Shown here piece after piece: positions 29,291 to 40,671 of a DNA stretch of 48,572 bases. Position numbers and translations under genes: made by a program. The first letter of the stretch is position 1. Each line of letters opens with the position of its first letter. Under the pieces are notes generated by a model. The model was given only the letters and a program-made list of their open reading frames with translations. It did not search any database and was not told the DNA's origin. Origin of the DNA: Myxococcales bacterium (lineage in GTDB: Bacteria > Myxococcota_A > Polyangia > Polyangiales > Houyiibacteriaceae); NCBI GenBank assembly GCA_024643985.1, contig JAHELW010000005.1, forward strand, positions 1-48,572, in the 5' to 3' direction.

Positions 29291-31408
29291 CTACGGCGCC
29301 GCGGGGAGGCGATCGAGGATGAACGCGTAGTCGAACGCGGTTTCCTTCAGGTAGTCGTAGCGACCCGACGCTCCACCGTGACCGGCGTCCAGGTTGATCT
29401 TGAATACCAACGGGTTGTCCCCGAGCGCGTTTGCCCTGAGCTTCGCGACGTACTTCGCGGGCTCCCAGTACATCACCTGGCTGTCGTTGAGTGACGTTCG
29501 GACGAGCATCGTCGGGTAGGGCTGTTTCGAGATGTTCGTATAGGGGCAGTAGCTCTCGATTCGGAGGTAGGCGTCGCGCTCGTTGGGGTTTCCCCATTCC
29601 TCGTATTCGCCAACGGTCAGAGGAAGGCTGTCGTCCAGCATCGTGTTGAGCACGTCGACGAACGGCACGAGAGAGACGACCACGTGAAAAAGATCCGGCC
29701 GCATGTTGCTCACCGCACCCATCAAGAGCCCGCCGGCGCTCCCGCCCTGGATCGCAAGCTGACTCGGAGAGGTGTAGCCGGACGCGATCAGGTGCTCGGC
29801 AACCGCAATGAAATCGGTGAAGGTGTTCTTCTTGTTCTCGAGCCGGCCTTGGTCGTGCCACGCCTTGCCGAGCTCGCCGCCGCCGCGGACATGCGCAATC
29901 GCGTAGACCAAACCACGATCGAGCAGGCTCACCCGAGCGTGCGAAAACGTCGTCGGGTACGGATAGCCATACGAGCCGTAGCCGACTAAGAGCATGCGGG
30001 CAGGCCCATCGTCGAGCGCGCCCCGCGCGTACACCAACGAGACGGGGATCTTCGTCCCATCCGGGGCGGTCGCCCACTGCCGCTCGGCGCGATAGCCAGC
30101 CGGATCGTAGCCGCCGAGCACCTCCACCCGCTTTACGAGCATCCGCGTGTGGTCATGAACGTCGTAGTCGTAAACCGAGTCCGGCGTCGTCAGCGACTCG
30201 TACCGGAATCGATAGGCTCGCGCCGAAAACTCTTCGTTGTTGCCCGGATAGATCGCGTACACGGGCTCGTCGACGGGGATCCGCTCCGTTTCATCGGAGT
30301 CAAACCGCGAAACGCGCACGTGCGGAAGGCCCATCTCGCGCTCGCTCAGCACGAAGAAATCCTCGAACACGTCCAGCCCTTCGACCATCACGTCGTCGCG
30401 ATGTGGGATGATTTCCTTCCACGAATCGCGGCCCGGAGACCGAAGCGGAGCGCGCACGATTCGAAAGTTCCGCCCGCGGTCGTTGGTGCGAATCAAGAGC
30501 TCGTCTTTGCGATGCGAGACGTCGTATTCGTGGTCCTGCTCTCGTGGCGCGACCATCTCCCAGTCCTCCCGTCCGGCGGACGCGGAACGAAACGCGACCT
30601 CGCTCGTCGTGTGGCTGAAGGAGCCGCGAAAGAGGAGCTCGCCGCTCCGGGAGCGCCACACCGCGACACGAAAGCGTTCGTCGGCCTCTTCGAAAAGCAC
30701 TGGATCGGGGGATTTGTCGCCGAGGCGATGGCGGAGCACGCGGTAGGGGCGCTTCGTGTCGTCGTCGACCGTGTAGAAGAACGTTCGACTATCGCTCGCC
30801 CAGGCGACCGACTTCACCTTTTCGATCTGCTCGGGAAGCAGCCGGCCGGCCTCTAGATCTTTGACCTGAAGCGTGTACTCGCGGAATCCGGTCTTATCGA
30901 GCGAGAAGGCCAAATAGCGCCCATCGGGCGAAACCTCGTAGGCGCCGAGCGCGAGAAACGGAAGCCCCTCGGCCAGCGCATTCATGTCCAAGAGCAGGTT
31001 TTCCGTGTCCGGCTTACCCGGCTCGCGCCGGTAGTAGGCGCGGTACTGCTTCCCCTCGAAGGTGCGGTGATAGTACTCGAACCGTCCCTTTCGGTACGGC
31101 GCGCTTTGATCGGTTTCTTGAATGCGGCCGACGATCTCGTCGTAGAGCGTCCGCTGAAGCTCGATAGTGCGACCGGTGACGCGCTCCGCATGAGCGTTCT
31201 CCGCCTCGAGGTACGCGCGCACCTCGGGCGATTCCTTGTCGCGGAGCCAATGATACTCGTCGACGCGCGTGTCCCCGTGCAGCGTGCTCGAGTGCGGCTC
31301 TTTTCTCGCGATCGGCGGTGGCATGGGTGTCGATGATGGGTTGGCAGGCTGGGGCGTGGAGCCACACGCCCCGAGCACGAGCGCGAGGCCGGCTAACAAT
31401 CGCATCAA
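29291..31408 (-). CDS. S9 family prolyl oligopeptidase / oligopeptidase B-like, predicted lipoprotein
   Basis: [14 protein letters not shown] lipobox; [77 protein letters not shown] nucleophile motif; NLDAGHGG. Confidence 0.93.
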   Translation of the reverse strand: MMRLLAGLALVLGACGSTPQPANPSSTPMPPPIARKEPHSSTLHGDTRVDEYHWLRDKESPEVRAYLEAENAHAERVTGRTIELQRTLYDEIVGRIQETDQSAPYRKGRFEYYHRTFEGKQYRAYYRREPGKPDTENLLLDMNALAEGLPFLALGAYEVSPDGRYLAFSLDKTGFREYTLQVKDLEAGRLLPEQIEKVKSVAWASDSRTFFYTVDDDTKRPYRVLRHRLGDKSPDPVLFEEADERFRVAVWRSRSGELLFRGSFSHTTSEVAFRSASAGREDWEMVAPREQDHEYDVSHRKDELLIRTNDRGRNFRIVRAPLRSPGRDSWKEIIPHRDDVMVEGLDVFEDFFVLSEREMGLPHVRVSRFDSDETERIPVDEPVYAIYPGNNEEFSARAYRFRYESLTTPDSVYDYDVHDHTRMLVKRVEVLGGYDPAGYRAERQWATAPDGTKIPVSLVYARGALDDGPARMLLVGYGSYGYPYPTTFSHARVSLLDRGLVYAIAHVRGGGELGKAWHDQGRLENKKNTFTDFIAVAEHLIASGYTSPSQLAIQGGSAGGLLMGAVSNMRPDLFHVVVSLVPFVDVLNTMLDDSLPLTVGEYEEWGNPNERDAYLRIESYCPYTNISKQPYPTMLVRTSLNDSQVMYWEPAKYVAKLRANALGDNPLVFKINLDAGHGGASGRYDYLKETAFDYAFILDRLPAAP

Positions 31409-31447
31409 CCCTCTCTAGCAGGGCGTGGGCTCCTGTCAGCGCAGAGG

Positions 31448-32878
31448 TCAGCGCACCCTGACCGAATAGTCGGCTAGAACGCGCACGATGTCGTCGGCGA
31501 GCTTGCGCGCCTCCTCCTGCTTCCCGGCAATTCCGTTTGCCAAGAAGCTGAAGGCAATCGACCGGTCCGGCTCGCCGAGCACGTACCCCGAGAGCGCAAT
31601 CACATCACGAAGGGTTCCCGTTTTGGCGCGCACCATGCGCGGACGCGGCAGATCCTCGAGGCGAGACTTCAACGTTCCCTCCGAGCCAGCCACTGCCAGA
31701 TGCGCGACGTACTCGGCACGAATTGCCGCGTCCCGATAGGCCGCAATCAGCGTCTGGGTCACGTGACGCGGCGAGACGCGATTCCCATCGAACAGTCCGG
31801 AGCCGTTGACCATCACGAGCCCTTCGGTGCCGATCCCGTGCTTTTCGAGCTCCTCGCGGACCACGGCGACACCCCGAGCCGAGGTGCCGGGCCGCTCTTC
31901 CTGCGCGCCCATGATCTTCACCAGCATCTCGGCCGAGAAGTTGTCGCTCCATTTGCCAACGCCCGTCAGAAGCGTGCTGAGCGGCGCGGAGTCCATCTGC
32001 CCGATCAGGGGCAGCTCTTCTGGAGCGCTGCCGTATTCCACTGCGAGCGCTCCGCCAAGGCCTGCTTTTTGGAACGCGCGCACCAGAAGGCTCGCGGCAT
32101 ACGCCTTGGGATCGGGAACGCGGCGCCGGTAGAAGAGCGTCCGAACCTGCTGTGGAACCTTTCCGTCGACCTTGACTCGGAGGTGTCCGTCCTCGGTGAG
32201 CAGGTGGTCGATGCGAGGCGAGGGCGGACCGCTCGCGGTAGTCACCGTGCGGTTTTCGATCTGAATGTAGCCTTCGGCAAGAACGCGGACGCGGGCGGGA
32301 CCGTCCACCTCGGGACCGGGTCCGACGTGAACCACGTAGCTGTTGCGGTTCACGGCAAACGCGGAAATCGCGGCACGAAAAGCCGCGGCTTCCCTGGGCT
32401 GCTGGTCGAATGCAGGCGGCAGGATCTGATCGTCGAAGTACCCATCGTCGATGACGATGCGATCGACGCTGTCCACGCCGCGAAGGCGGAGGCTCTCCGC
32501 AAACGTCGCGAGTGCCGGATAGCCGAGGCTCGGATCGCCGGAAGGCCGGACAACCAGCCGTTCGACGTGACCGCGCTTCACTACGCCCTCGAGCCGGGTG
32601 CTGGCTCGAAAGGTAGGCCCGAGGCGCCAAAGGGCGGCAGCCGCGGTCAGGAGCTTCTGGTTCGATGCCGGATTCCGGGGCCTGGACGGACGATTGCGGT
32701 AGAGTTCCTCCGCATCGTGGAGCCGCACGACGTGAATCCCAACGCCATCGCCGAGCCCCGCCGAGCGGACGAGCTCCGCGATGGCTTGCGCAAGAGGCTC
32801 GGGACCTCGGGCCCGCGCGCCGGGGCTGGCCAACAGAAGGCAGGCGATCCAAATGCCGAGAAGCGCTCTTTGCGCCAT
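31448..32878 (-). CDS. dacB: D-alanyl-D-alanine carboxypeptidase/endopeptidase (PBP4 type, peptidase S13)
   Basis: NPASNQKLLTAAAALWRLGP (SxxK), KWSDNFSAEML (SxN), VRAKTGTLRDVIALSGYV (KTG). Confidence 0.93.
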   Translation of the reverse strand: MAQRALLGIWIACLLLASPGARARGPEPLAQAIAELVRSAGLGDGVGIHVVRLHDAEELYRNRPSRPRNPASNQKLLTAAAALWRLGPTFRASTRLEGVVKRGHVERLVVRPSGDPSLGYPALATFAESLRLRGVDSVDRIVIDDGYFDDQILPPAFDQQPREAAAFRAAISAFAVNRNSYVVHVGPGPEVDGPARVRVLAEGYIQIENRTVTTASGPPSPRIDHLLTEDGHLRVKVDGKVPQQVRTLFYRRRVPDPKAYAASLLVRAFQKAGLGGALAVEYGSAPEELPLIGQMDSAPLSTLLTGVGKWSDNFSAEMLVKIMGAQEERPGTSARGVAVVREELEKHGIGTEGLVMVNGSGLFDGNRVSPRHVTQTLIAAYRDAAIRAEYVAHLAVAGSEGTLKSRLEDLPRPRMVRAKTGTLRDVIALSGYVLGEPDRSIAFSFLANGIAGKQEEARKLADDIVRVLADYSVRVR

Positions 32879-34399
32879 CGGTGCAAGCGTAGCAGCGCGG
32901 TGCTCGTGCTCCTAGCAATCGGCTTCGGCTGCACGTCCGCGGCCGAGCGCGACCCGAATGCTTTGGTGGTGATGCTCCCGCGCGACGCCGAGCAGCTCGA
33001 CCCGCGGTTCGTCGGCGACCCCTACGGACTCCGCGTCTCCCGTCTGCTCTTCGCGTCCCTGGTCACGATCGACCCGCGCTCCCTCGAGGTGATCCCGGAC
33101 CTCGCCAAATCCGTGAAAGCCGAGAGCCCAACCGAGTTCGTCGTCGAGCTTCGAAGCGGCTTGCGCTTTAGCGACGGCAGCGTGCTCGACGCCGACGATG
33201 TCGTTGCCACCTTCGAGGGGGTGGTCGATCCAGCGCTTCGAAGCCGGTACGCGCACGCCTACCGACGAATTGCAGAGATGCGGGTCGCCAACCCCCAAAC
33301 GATCGAGTTCGTGCTGCACGAGCCCCACGCCACGTTTCTCACGGACCTCGAGCTCCCGATTGTCCGGAGCGAGGACGCGCGGCGACGCGTCGCAACACAG
33401 CGCGATCCGTTTCCCGTCGGCGCGGGCCCGTACCGGCTCGTTGCTCGCGACCCCGGTGTCCTCGAGCTTCGCCCGAATCCCTACTGGCATCGAGGCGCGC
33501 CGACGCACCCGAAACTACGGCTCGTGGTCATACGCGACGACAACACGCGCGCCCTTCGCATGTTGGCCGGGCAGGGGGACCTTGCGATCGCGTCAATCCC
33601 CCCGCTGCTCCTACCGATGTTCACGAGCAACCCGCAGTTCGACACGAAAAGCGCCCCGGGCATATCGACGATGTACCTCGGTTTTCACACGCGCTCGTCC
33701 AAGCTCAGCGATCTACGAGTCCGCCGCGCCATCGCACACGCAATCGACCGCGAGCTGCTCGTTGCCGCGAAATATCAAGGTCTCGCGCGTGTGACCGACA
33801 GCTGGGTGCCGAACGATCATTGGGCCGAGGTCGAAGGGCTTCCGACGCAGCAGTTCGATCCCGTCAAAGCGCGCGAGCTGCTCGACGAAGCCGGGTTTGC
33901 GGACCCTCCCGGCCCGGAGCCCCGCATGCGCCTCGCCCTCCGAACGACCTCGGAACGCTTCCGCCAGTCGGTCGCGCGGGCGATCGCAGCCATGCTTCGA
34001 GACGTCGGCATCGAGGTCGACGTCCGCCCATCGGAGGCGGCGACTTTGATCTCCGATCTGAACCGCGGCCGGTTCGAGATCACGCTGCTTCAGGTGCCCG
34101 AGGTGATCGAGCCGCACGTGTTGAGCTGGTTTTTCGATTCATCGCGCATTCCAGGCCCCGAAAATGAGGGCGCCAATCGCTGGCGCTATGCGAACGAAGA
34201 GCTCGACGCGCTCTTCGAGCTGGGCCGAACGCGAATCGACCTCGGGAAGCGCAGAGAAGCGTACGTCGGCGTGCAGCGCATGTTGGCGCGCGACATTCCC
34301 GTGTTGCCGCTCTGGCAGCCGGACACCGTTGCCGTCGTGCGCCGAGGCACTTCGTTCGACGTCCCGCGGGACGGCCGCTTTGGTACGCTGGCTTTCTGA
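32870..34399 (+). CDS. ABC transporter family 5 (peptide-type) substrate-binding lipoprotein
   Basis: RHRCKRSSAVLVLLAIGFGC lipoprotein signal from TTG 32870 (GTG 32900 is an alternative start); LVVMLPRDAEQLDPRFV, PEFVVELRSGLRFSDGSVLDADDVVATFE-type segment, DPVKARELLDEAGFADPPG. ORF track extends to 31700 antisense to dacB; that extension is rejected. Confidence 0.85.
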   Translation: MRHRCKRSSAVLVLLAIGFGCTSAAERDPNALVVMLPRDAEQLDPRFVGDPYGLRVSRLLFASLVTIDPRSLEVIPDLAKSVKAESPTEFVVELRSGLRFSDGSVLDADDVVATFEGVVDPALRSRYAHAYRRIAEMRVANPQTIEFVLHEPHATFLTDLELPIVRSEDARRRVATQRDPFPVGAGPYRLVARDPGVLELRPNPYWHRGAPTHPKLRLVVIRDDNTRALRMLAGQGDLAIASIPPLLLPMFTSNPQFDTKSAPGISTMYLGFHTRSSKLSDLRVRRAIAHAIDRELLVAAKYQGLARVTDSWVPNDHWAEVEGLPTQQFDPVKARELLDEAGFADPPGPEPRMRLALRTTSERFRQSVARAIAAMLRDVGIEVDVRPSEAATLISDLNRGRFEITLLQVPEVIEPHVLSWFFDSSRIPGPENEGANRWRYANEELDALFELGRTRIDLGKRREAYVGVQRMLARDIPVLPLWQPDTVAVVRRGTSFDVPRDGRFGTLAF

Positions 34400-34422
34400 G
34401 TACGCGGTGGTAGCGTAAGGCC

Positions 34423-35721
34423 GTGATCCTGCGGGACCCCGTTCACGGCTTGATCGTCTTCGAAGGCATGGCGGAGCGGGTGGTCCAATCGCTTCTCGAT
34501 ACGCGGGAGGTGCAGAGGCTTCGCAGGGTCCGCCAGCTCGGTCTCGCCTCGCTCGTTTTCCCAGGCGCGGAGCACACGCGCTTCGTCCATGCGATCGGCA
34601 CCGCCCACGTGATGCAGGAGCTCCTCCAGCGCATCGACGCGTGTAGCGGTGAGCTCCCGTCCGATCATCGGCTCGACGATCAGGCCAGGGCCGACGCTCT
34701 CGCCGCTGCGCTTCTGCACGACCTCGGGCACGGCCCCTTCTCGCATCTGTTCGAGGAGGTTCTGCCGCACGCGAAGCATCACGAGATGTGGACTGCGGAG
34801 ATTCTTCTCGACCCGTCGACGGAGGTGAACCAGACGCTGGAGTCGATCTCGTCGGGCATGGCCGCTCGCGTCGCGAAGCTCTTGAGCGGGGACTACCACC
34901 TCGGCTACCTCAGTCAGAGCGTCAGCGGCACGTTGGACGTCGACCGCGCGGACTACCTCCTGCGCGACAGCCACATGACCGGAGTGCGGTACGGCCTTTA
35001 CGACCTCGACTGGCTCCTCCACGCGTTGACCTTCGCGTGCGTCGAAGGCCGGTGGGTGCTCGCCGTGCAAGGCCGCAAGGGAACGCCGCCCGTCGAGAGC
35101 TTCTTTCTCGGCAGGCACTTCATGTACCAGCAGGTGTATCACCACAAAGCGACGCGCGCCGCGGATGCGCTCGTCCGCGCCATCTTCATGCGCGTGAGCG
35201 AGCTCATCGTCGAAGGGACGCCTCCCGATCCGCTGCTTCCCGCGTTCCGTGCCGCGGCGCTCGGCGAGCCGATCTCGGTTGCCGACTACCTGCGCATGGA
35301 CGACGCGGAGCTCTTGACGTGCCTGAGCGCCTGGGAGCACGGCGGCGACGCAACGCTCGCCGGCCTGAGCCGGCGCCTGCGCTGTCGCGAGCTTCCAAAG
35401 ACCTTGCCCCTGCCGCACCAGCACCCCGAGAAATGGAAAGCGGCGCTCGAGCGGGCCCGCCGAGTCGTCGCCCGGGACGGTCTCCGCGCGGACCTGACCG
35501 TCTGGCTCGACCGCGCCGAGGACGTTCCCTACCAGGAACCGACAGACGGCAGCACGGACGGCATGTGGGTCACGTTCCGACATCGGCCGCTTCAACGCCT
35601 GGGTGATGCGTCATTTCTGCTCGGCCAACTGCGAAACAAACGAATCGAACGTCCACTGCTGATCTTCCCGGGCGAGTACCGCCCCCAGGTGCTCGAAGCG
35701 CTTCACGGTGTCCTAGACTGA
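34423..35721 (+). CDS. HD-domain phosphohydrolase (dNTPase-like)
   Basis: ILRDPVHGLIVFE, HTRFVHAIGTAHVMQELL, AALLHDLGHGPFSHLFEEV, GTLDVDRADYLLRDSHMTGV. Confidence 0.9.
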   Translation: MILRDPVHGLIVFEGMAERVVQSLLDTREVQRLRRVRQLGLASLVFPGAEHTRFVHAIGTAHVMQELLQRIDACSGELPSDHRLDDQARADALAAALLHDLGHGPFSHLFEEVLPHAKHHEMWTAEILLDPSTEVNQTLESISSGMAARVAKLLSGDYHLGYLSQSVSGTLDVDRADYLLRDSHMTGVRYGLYDLDWLLHALTFACVEGRWVLAVQGRKGTPPVESFFLGRHFMYQQVYHHKATRAADALVRAIFMRVSELIVEGTPPDPLLPAFRAAALGEPISVADYLRMDDAELLTCLSAWEHGGDATLAGLSRRLRCRELPKTLPLPHQHPEKWKAALERARRVVARDGLRADLTVWLDRAEDVPYQEPTDGSTDGMWVTFRHRPLQRLGDASFLLGQLRNKRIERPLLIFPGEYRPQVLEALHGVLD

Positions 35722-35781
35722 CGCTTCGAGCGCGAACCGTTGATTTGCGGTAGGCTCGTGCGTGACGGAGCCGGTTGGGGG

Positions 35782-37125
<1,344 letters not shown>

Positions 37126-37131
37126 TCGAAG

Positions 37132-37476
37132 CTACTGCGACTCCTCTTCGCGCGCATCCTCGATGCGCCGTTCGCGCGCGTATGCGTGGCCCACGACCCC
37201 CTGCAGCTGATCGGAAACCGCCTCTGGGACCTGAGACGCGCCGGCGTCGACCGCCGGCGGCTTCGTCGCGTCGTGAACTTGGCCGCCGATTTCGTCGGCG
37301 ATTCGCTGGGTGGCCGCGGTGACTTCGCGGCCGAGCTCGCGGGCTTCGTCCGTCTTGACGACCCGCATCAGGTGGCCGAAGGGCGTGTGCTCGCCGAGCT
37401 GAACGAAGAACAGGACGTAGACCAGGAACGCCAGAATGGCGCCCCGCCACATCAATCGAATCGACCGCTGAATCAT
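37132..37476 (-). CDS. Small membrane-anchored hypothetical protein
   Basis: 114 aa with one N-terminal TM (GAILAFLVYVLFFVQLG); start overlaps the upstream regulator stop. Confidence 0.6.
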   Translation of the reverse strand: MIQRSIRLMWRGAILAFLVYVLFFVQLGEHTPFGHLMRVVKTDEARELGREVTAATQRIADEIGGQVHDATKPPAVDAGASQVPEAVSDQLQGVVGHAYARERRIEDAREEESQ

Positions 37477-38870
37477 CCCTCTGCCCTCCGGATACCATAG
37501 CTCCGCATTTTCTTGTGAAGGTTGGTGCGCTCGACGCCGAGAATCGTCGCCGCCCGGGAGATGTTCCAGCCAACCTCGTCGAGCGTCTGAAGGATGTAGT
37601 CCTTTTCGGCGCGCCCGCGATACTCACGCAAAGTCAGGCGTTCGCCGCTCTCGTCGACGGGGCTCGGAAGGTCGGAGGGGGCCGACGAATCGCGGCGTCC
37701 CTGACTGAGGACTCCCTCTTCCGGCAGATCGTCGAGCGTAATCCGATCGCCGCTCAAGATCGCCATTCGCTCGACCACGTTTCGAAGCTCGCGAACGTTG
37801 CCCGGCCAAGGGCGCTCAGCGAGCGCGTCGAGCACCTCCTCGTCGATTGGCTTCCGACGAAGCCCGTTATCCCTGCAGAAGTCGTGGAGAAATCCCTTCG
37901 CGAGCAGGGGAATGTCGGTCTTGCGGTCGCGCAGCGTCGGACTGACGATCGGAACGACGTTCAGGCGAAAGTAGAGGTCCTCCCGGAAGCGGCCTTCGTT
38001 GACCTCGACTTCGAGATCCTTGTTCGTCGCGGCGAGCACGCGAACGTCCACCGCAATCGCCTTCTCGCTCCCGACGCGCGAGATTTCGCCGCTCTGAAGC
38101 GCGCGCAGGACCTTGGCTTGGGCGCTCGCGCTCATGTCGCCAATCTCGTCGAGAAAAAGCGTGCCCTCGTTCGCCAGCTCGAACATGCCTTTCTTGCGCC
38201 CCTGTGCACCGGTGAACGCGCCGCGCTCGTACCCGAAGAGCTCGCTCTCGATTAGCTCGGCAGGGATTGCGGCGCAGTTCACCTTGATGAAGGGTTTGTC
38301 GGCACGCGGGCTCAGGCGGTGTATCGCGCGCGCGATGAGCTCTTTGCCGGTGCCGCTCTCGCCCGAGATCAGGACCCGGCCGTTCGTGGGCGCCACCTTT
38401 TCGAGCTGCGCGAAGAGCTCCTGCATGACGGGGCTCTCGCCCACCATCTCGTATCGGTGCTCGATGTCGGCGCGAAGCTGCTCGACCTCGCGCCGAAGCT
38501 GCCATGTCTGCAGTGCGTTACGCACGGTGACGAGCACTCGATCGCGGTCGAGCGGCTTTTCGAAGAAGTCGGTTGCGCCGAGCTGGACCGCCTGAACGGC
38601 CTCGGCAACCGACGCATGGCCCGAGACCATCAGCACGGGAAGCGCTCGCGTCTCCGGCTCGCCGCGGATCTTCGCAAGCGCCTCGATCCCGCTCATGCGA
38701 GGAAGACGCACGTCGAGGATCACGAGGTCCACTTCATTGGCTCGAAGCTGCTCCAGGCACTCTTCGCCGGACGACGCTTCGATGGTGTGAAAGCCCGAGC
38801 CTTCGAGCACCATCCTCAGCGTTCGCCGAATGTTCTTTTCGTCGTCGACGACCAGGACCGTGGCTGCCAT
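37473..38870 (-). CDS. Sigma-54-dependent NtrC/NtrX-family response regulator
   Basis: MAATVLVVDDEKNIRRTLRMVLEG receiver; [30 protein letters not shown]; Fis HTH NISRAATILGVERTNLHKKMRSYGI. Confidence 0.95.
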   Translation of the reverse strand: MAATVLVVDDEKNIRRTLRMVLEGSGFHTIEASSGEECLEQLRANEVDLVILDVRLPRMSGIEALAKIRGEPETRALPVLMVSGHASVAEAVQAVQLGATDFFEKPLDRDRVLVTVRNALQTWQLRREVEQLRADIEHRYEMVGESPVMQELFAQLEKVAPTNGRVLISGESGTGKELIARAIHRLSPRADKPFIKVNCAAIPAELIESELFGYERGAFTGAQGRKKGMFELANEGTLFLDEIGDMSASAQAKVLRALQSGEISRVGSEKAIAVDVRVLAATNKDLEVEVNEGRFREDLYFRLNVVPIVSPTLRDRKTDIPLLAKGFLHDFCRDNGLRRKPIDEEVLDALAERPWPGNVRELRNVVERMAILSGDRITLDDLPEEGVLSQGRRDSSAPSDLPSPVDESGERLTLREYRGRAEKDYILQTLDEVGWNISRAATILGVERTNLHKKMRSYGIRRAEG

Positions 38871-38932
38871 GCAGCGGTCGGTATATCACGATCAATTCGA
38901 CCCAACCCAAAGAGTGTTAGAGTCGAGCGATC

Positions 38933-39748
38933 GTGACCGACGGACGGCCCGCCAACGACCGCTTCGAGGCTCTGCTCGCAGAGACACGGCCGCCAACGGG
39001 CGGTGTCGCGCTCGAAGACATCGCTGCGGAGGTGGGACCGGTGTTGCCGCTGTTGAGAGAGCTGCCCGCGCACGAACGTGCGGGCGGAGACTTCGAATCG
39101 TTTGAGTTCCGCGAGTGCTTCACCGTGCTCACGTTGCTCGGCCGCCGTCTCGCCCTGCTAGACCTGACGGCCGCTTCGGTACTTCAGGTCACGGATCTCG
39201 CACTTCGTTCTATCGACCCGCCCGGTGCGTCGCCGGCCGAAGGCTTCCACCAGCGCGCGACCATGGCGACGGTCGAGGGGTTCGTGCTGGGACGCGAGGA
39301 GCGCGTTGCGCGGGATGCAGAAGCGCGTGCGCTAGCCCCGATTCGCCCTCTCCGGATCGACGAGTCGACCTTTGCGCTTCTCATCACCGGTGTCCACGAT
39401 CCGAGCGCTCTCAGCGAAGTCGTCGAGAGCCTCGGACGGTCGATGCTCGATGCGAACGCGAGCTTGGCCATCGTCGATTTGACGCAGCTCGGCGAGCCGA
39501 GCCGAGAGCGCGCAAGGGCGATCTTCTCGGCCGAGGAGGTGACCCGCATGCTCGGTGCGCGGTGCATCTTCAGCGGCGTCGACCCGCGATGGCGCAGGGC
39601 GGCGGCCGAGGGACGAATCCACCTCGACGAGCTTTACGTCGTCCCGACGTTTGCCGCGGCGCTCACGACCGCGCAGACGCTCGCCGCGGAATCACGCGCC
39701 AGCGGCAATCCGAAGTGGCGCGCGCTGCTCGACCGACTTCGCAGGTGA
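38933..39748 (+). CDS. STAS-domain protein (RsbR-like)
   Basis: C-terminal LLITGVHDPSALSEVVESLGRSMLDANASLAIVDLTQLGEPSRERARAIF...MLGARCIFSGVDPRWRRAAAEG resembles the RsbR STAS domain; GTG start. Confidence 0.65.
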   Translation: MTDGRPANDRFEALLAETRPPTGGVALEDIAAEVGPVLPLLRELPAHERAGGDFESFEFRECFTVLTLLGRRLALLDLTAASVLQVTDLALRSIDPPGASPAEGFHQRATMATVEGFVLGREERVARDAEARALAPIRPLRIDESTFALLITGVHDPSALSEVVESLGRSMLDANASLAIVDLTQLGEPSRERARAIFSAEEVTRMLGARCIFSGVDPRWRRAAAEGRIHLDELYVVPTFAAALTTAQTLAAESRASGNPKWRALLDRLRR

Positions 39749-39753
39749 GCGCC

Positions 39754-40671
39754 TCAGTCGGCCGGAAGCTCTCGAAGCGCACGCATCGCGCGCTCTTTCG
39801 TTTCTTCGTCGAGGGAGGCGCGCTCGAGCCAGAGCCGCGCTTTTCGGAGTTTGCCGGCCGTGCGATAGCACTCTCCGATCGCAAGCGCGTCTTCGGGCGG
39901 GACGCCGGAGGGATCGTCGTCGAGTCGCCGGCGTTCGACGCGTGCAAGCCGCCGAGCGCACTCACGAGACAGCTCGGACTGCTCCTTTTTCTTTTCGGCT
40001 TCGGGAAAGCTCTCCGCTTGGTCGGCGACGGCGACGTCGGCAGTGGAACCGGCAAGCGCTTCCGGCTCGGCGACCGCCGGGACCGCCGCGACCCTTGCGG
40101 AGGGTTCCGCGTCACGAGCTCCCTTCGAGCGGCGACGTAGGGCCTCCGGCCGGGACTCCCGCGGGGCCGACTTCGCGGCGACCTGCCGCGCGGGCTTCGG
40201 CGCGGCCGCCTCCTCGGCGCCGCCTCGGCCCGCCCACGCCACCTCCGCCGAGGACGGCGCCTCGGCTTCGTCCAACGGCGGCTCGACCTGCTCCATGCGG
40301 TCGTCCTGCTCGGGAGCCGCGAGCTCCGCGACGGGCTTCGCCTCTTCTCCACGCGGGATCGCCCAAACGCCGACGCCAACCGCGAGGAGCGCGACGGCCG
40401 CGACCGCCCACTCCGGGGATTGAAACCATCGACGCCTGACGCGTGTGACGCCCATCTCGCGTGCGCGCGCCGCGCGGAGAATCGCCGCGTCGACCTCGGC
40501 CGGAGGCTCGAGGCGCGGCAACTCCTCTGCAAGCGCAAGCGCGGCTTTCATCTCGTCGAAGAGAGCGCGGCAGTCGGGACACCGATCGAGGACCTCGCGC
40601 ACGCTCTCCGCGTCGTGCGCTTCACGTTCGATCAGCTCGAGCACCTGCTCTTTGCACTCGTCACACGTCAT
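39754..40671 (-). CDS. Anti-sigma factor (zinc-finger type) with long extracytoplasmic domain
   Basis: MTCDECKEQVLELIEREAHDAESVREVLDRCPDCRALFDE; TM AVAAVALLAVGVGVWAI; Ala/Glu/Pro linker and helical C terminus; overlaps ECF sigma gene. Confidence 0.85.
   Translation of the reverse strand: MTCDECKEQVLELIEREAHDAESVREVLDRCPDCRALFDEMKAALALAEELPRLEPPAEVDAAILRAARAREMGVTRVRRRWFQSPEWAVAAVALLAVGVGVWAIPRGEEAKPVAELAAPEQDDRMEQVEPPLDEAEAPSSAEVAWAGRGGAEEAAAPKPARQVAAKSAPRESRPEALRRRSKGARDAEPSARVAAVPAVAEPEALAGSTADVAVADQAESFPEAEKKKEQSELSRECARRLARVERRRLDDDPSGVPPEDALAIGECYRTAGKLRKARLWLERASLDEETKERAMRALRELPAD

Noticed and set aside
31700-32869. N-terminal extension of the 899-aa ORF upstream of the substrate-binding protein
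   Set aside because: Entirely antisense to dacB; the lipoprotein signal peptide marks the real start near 32870-32900.
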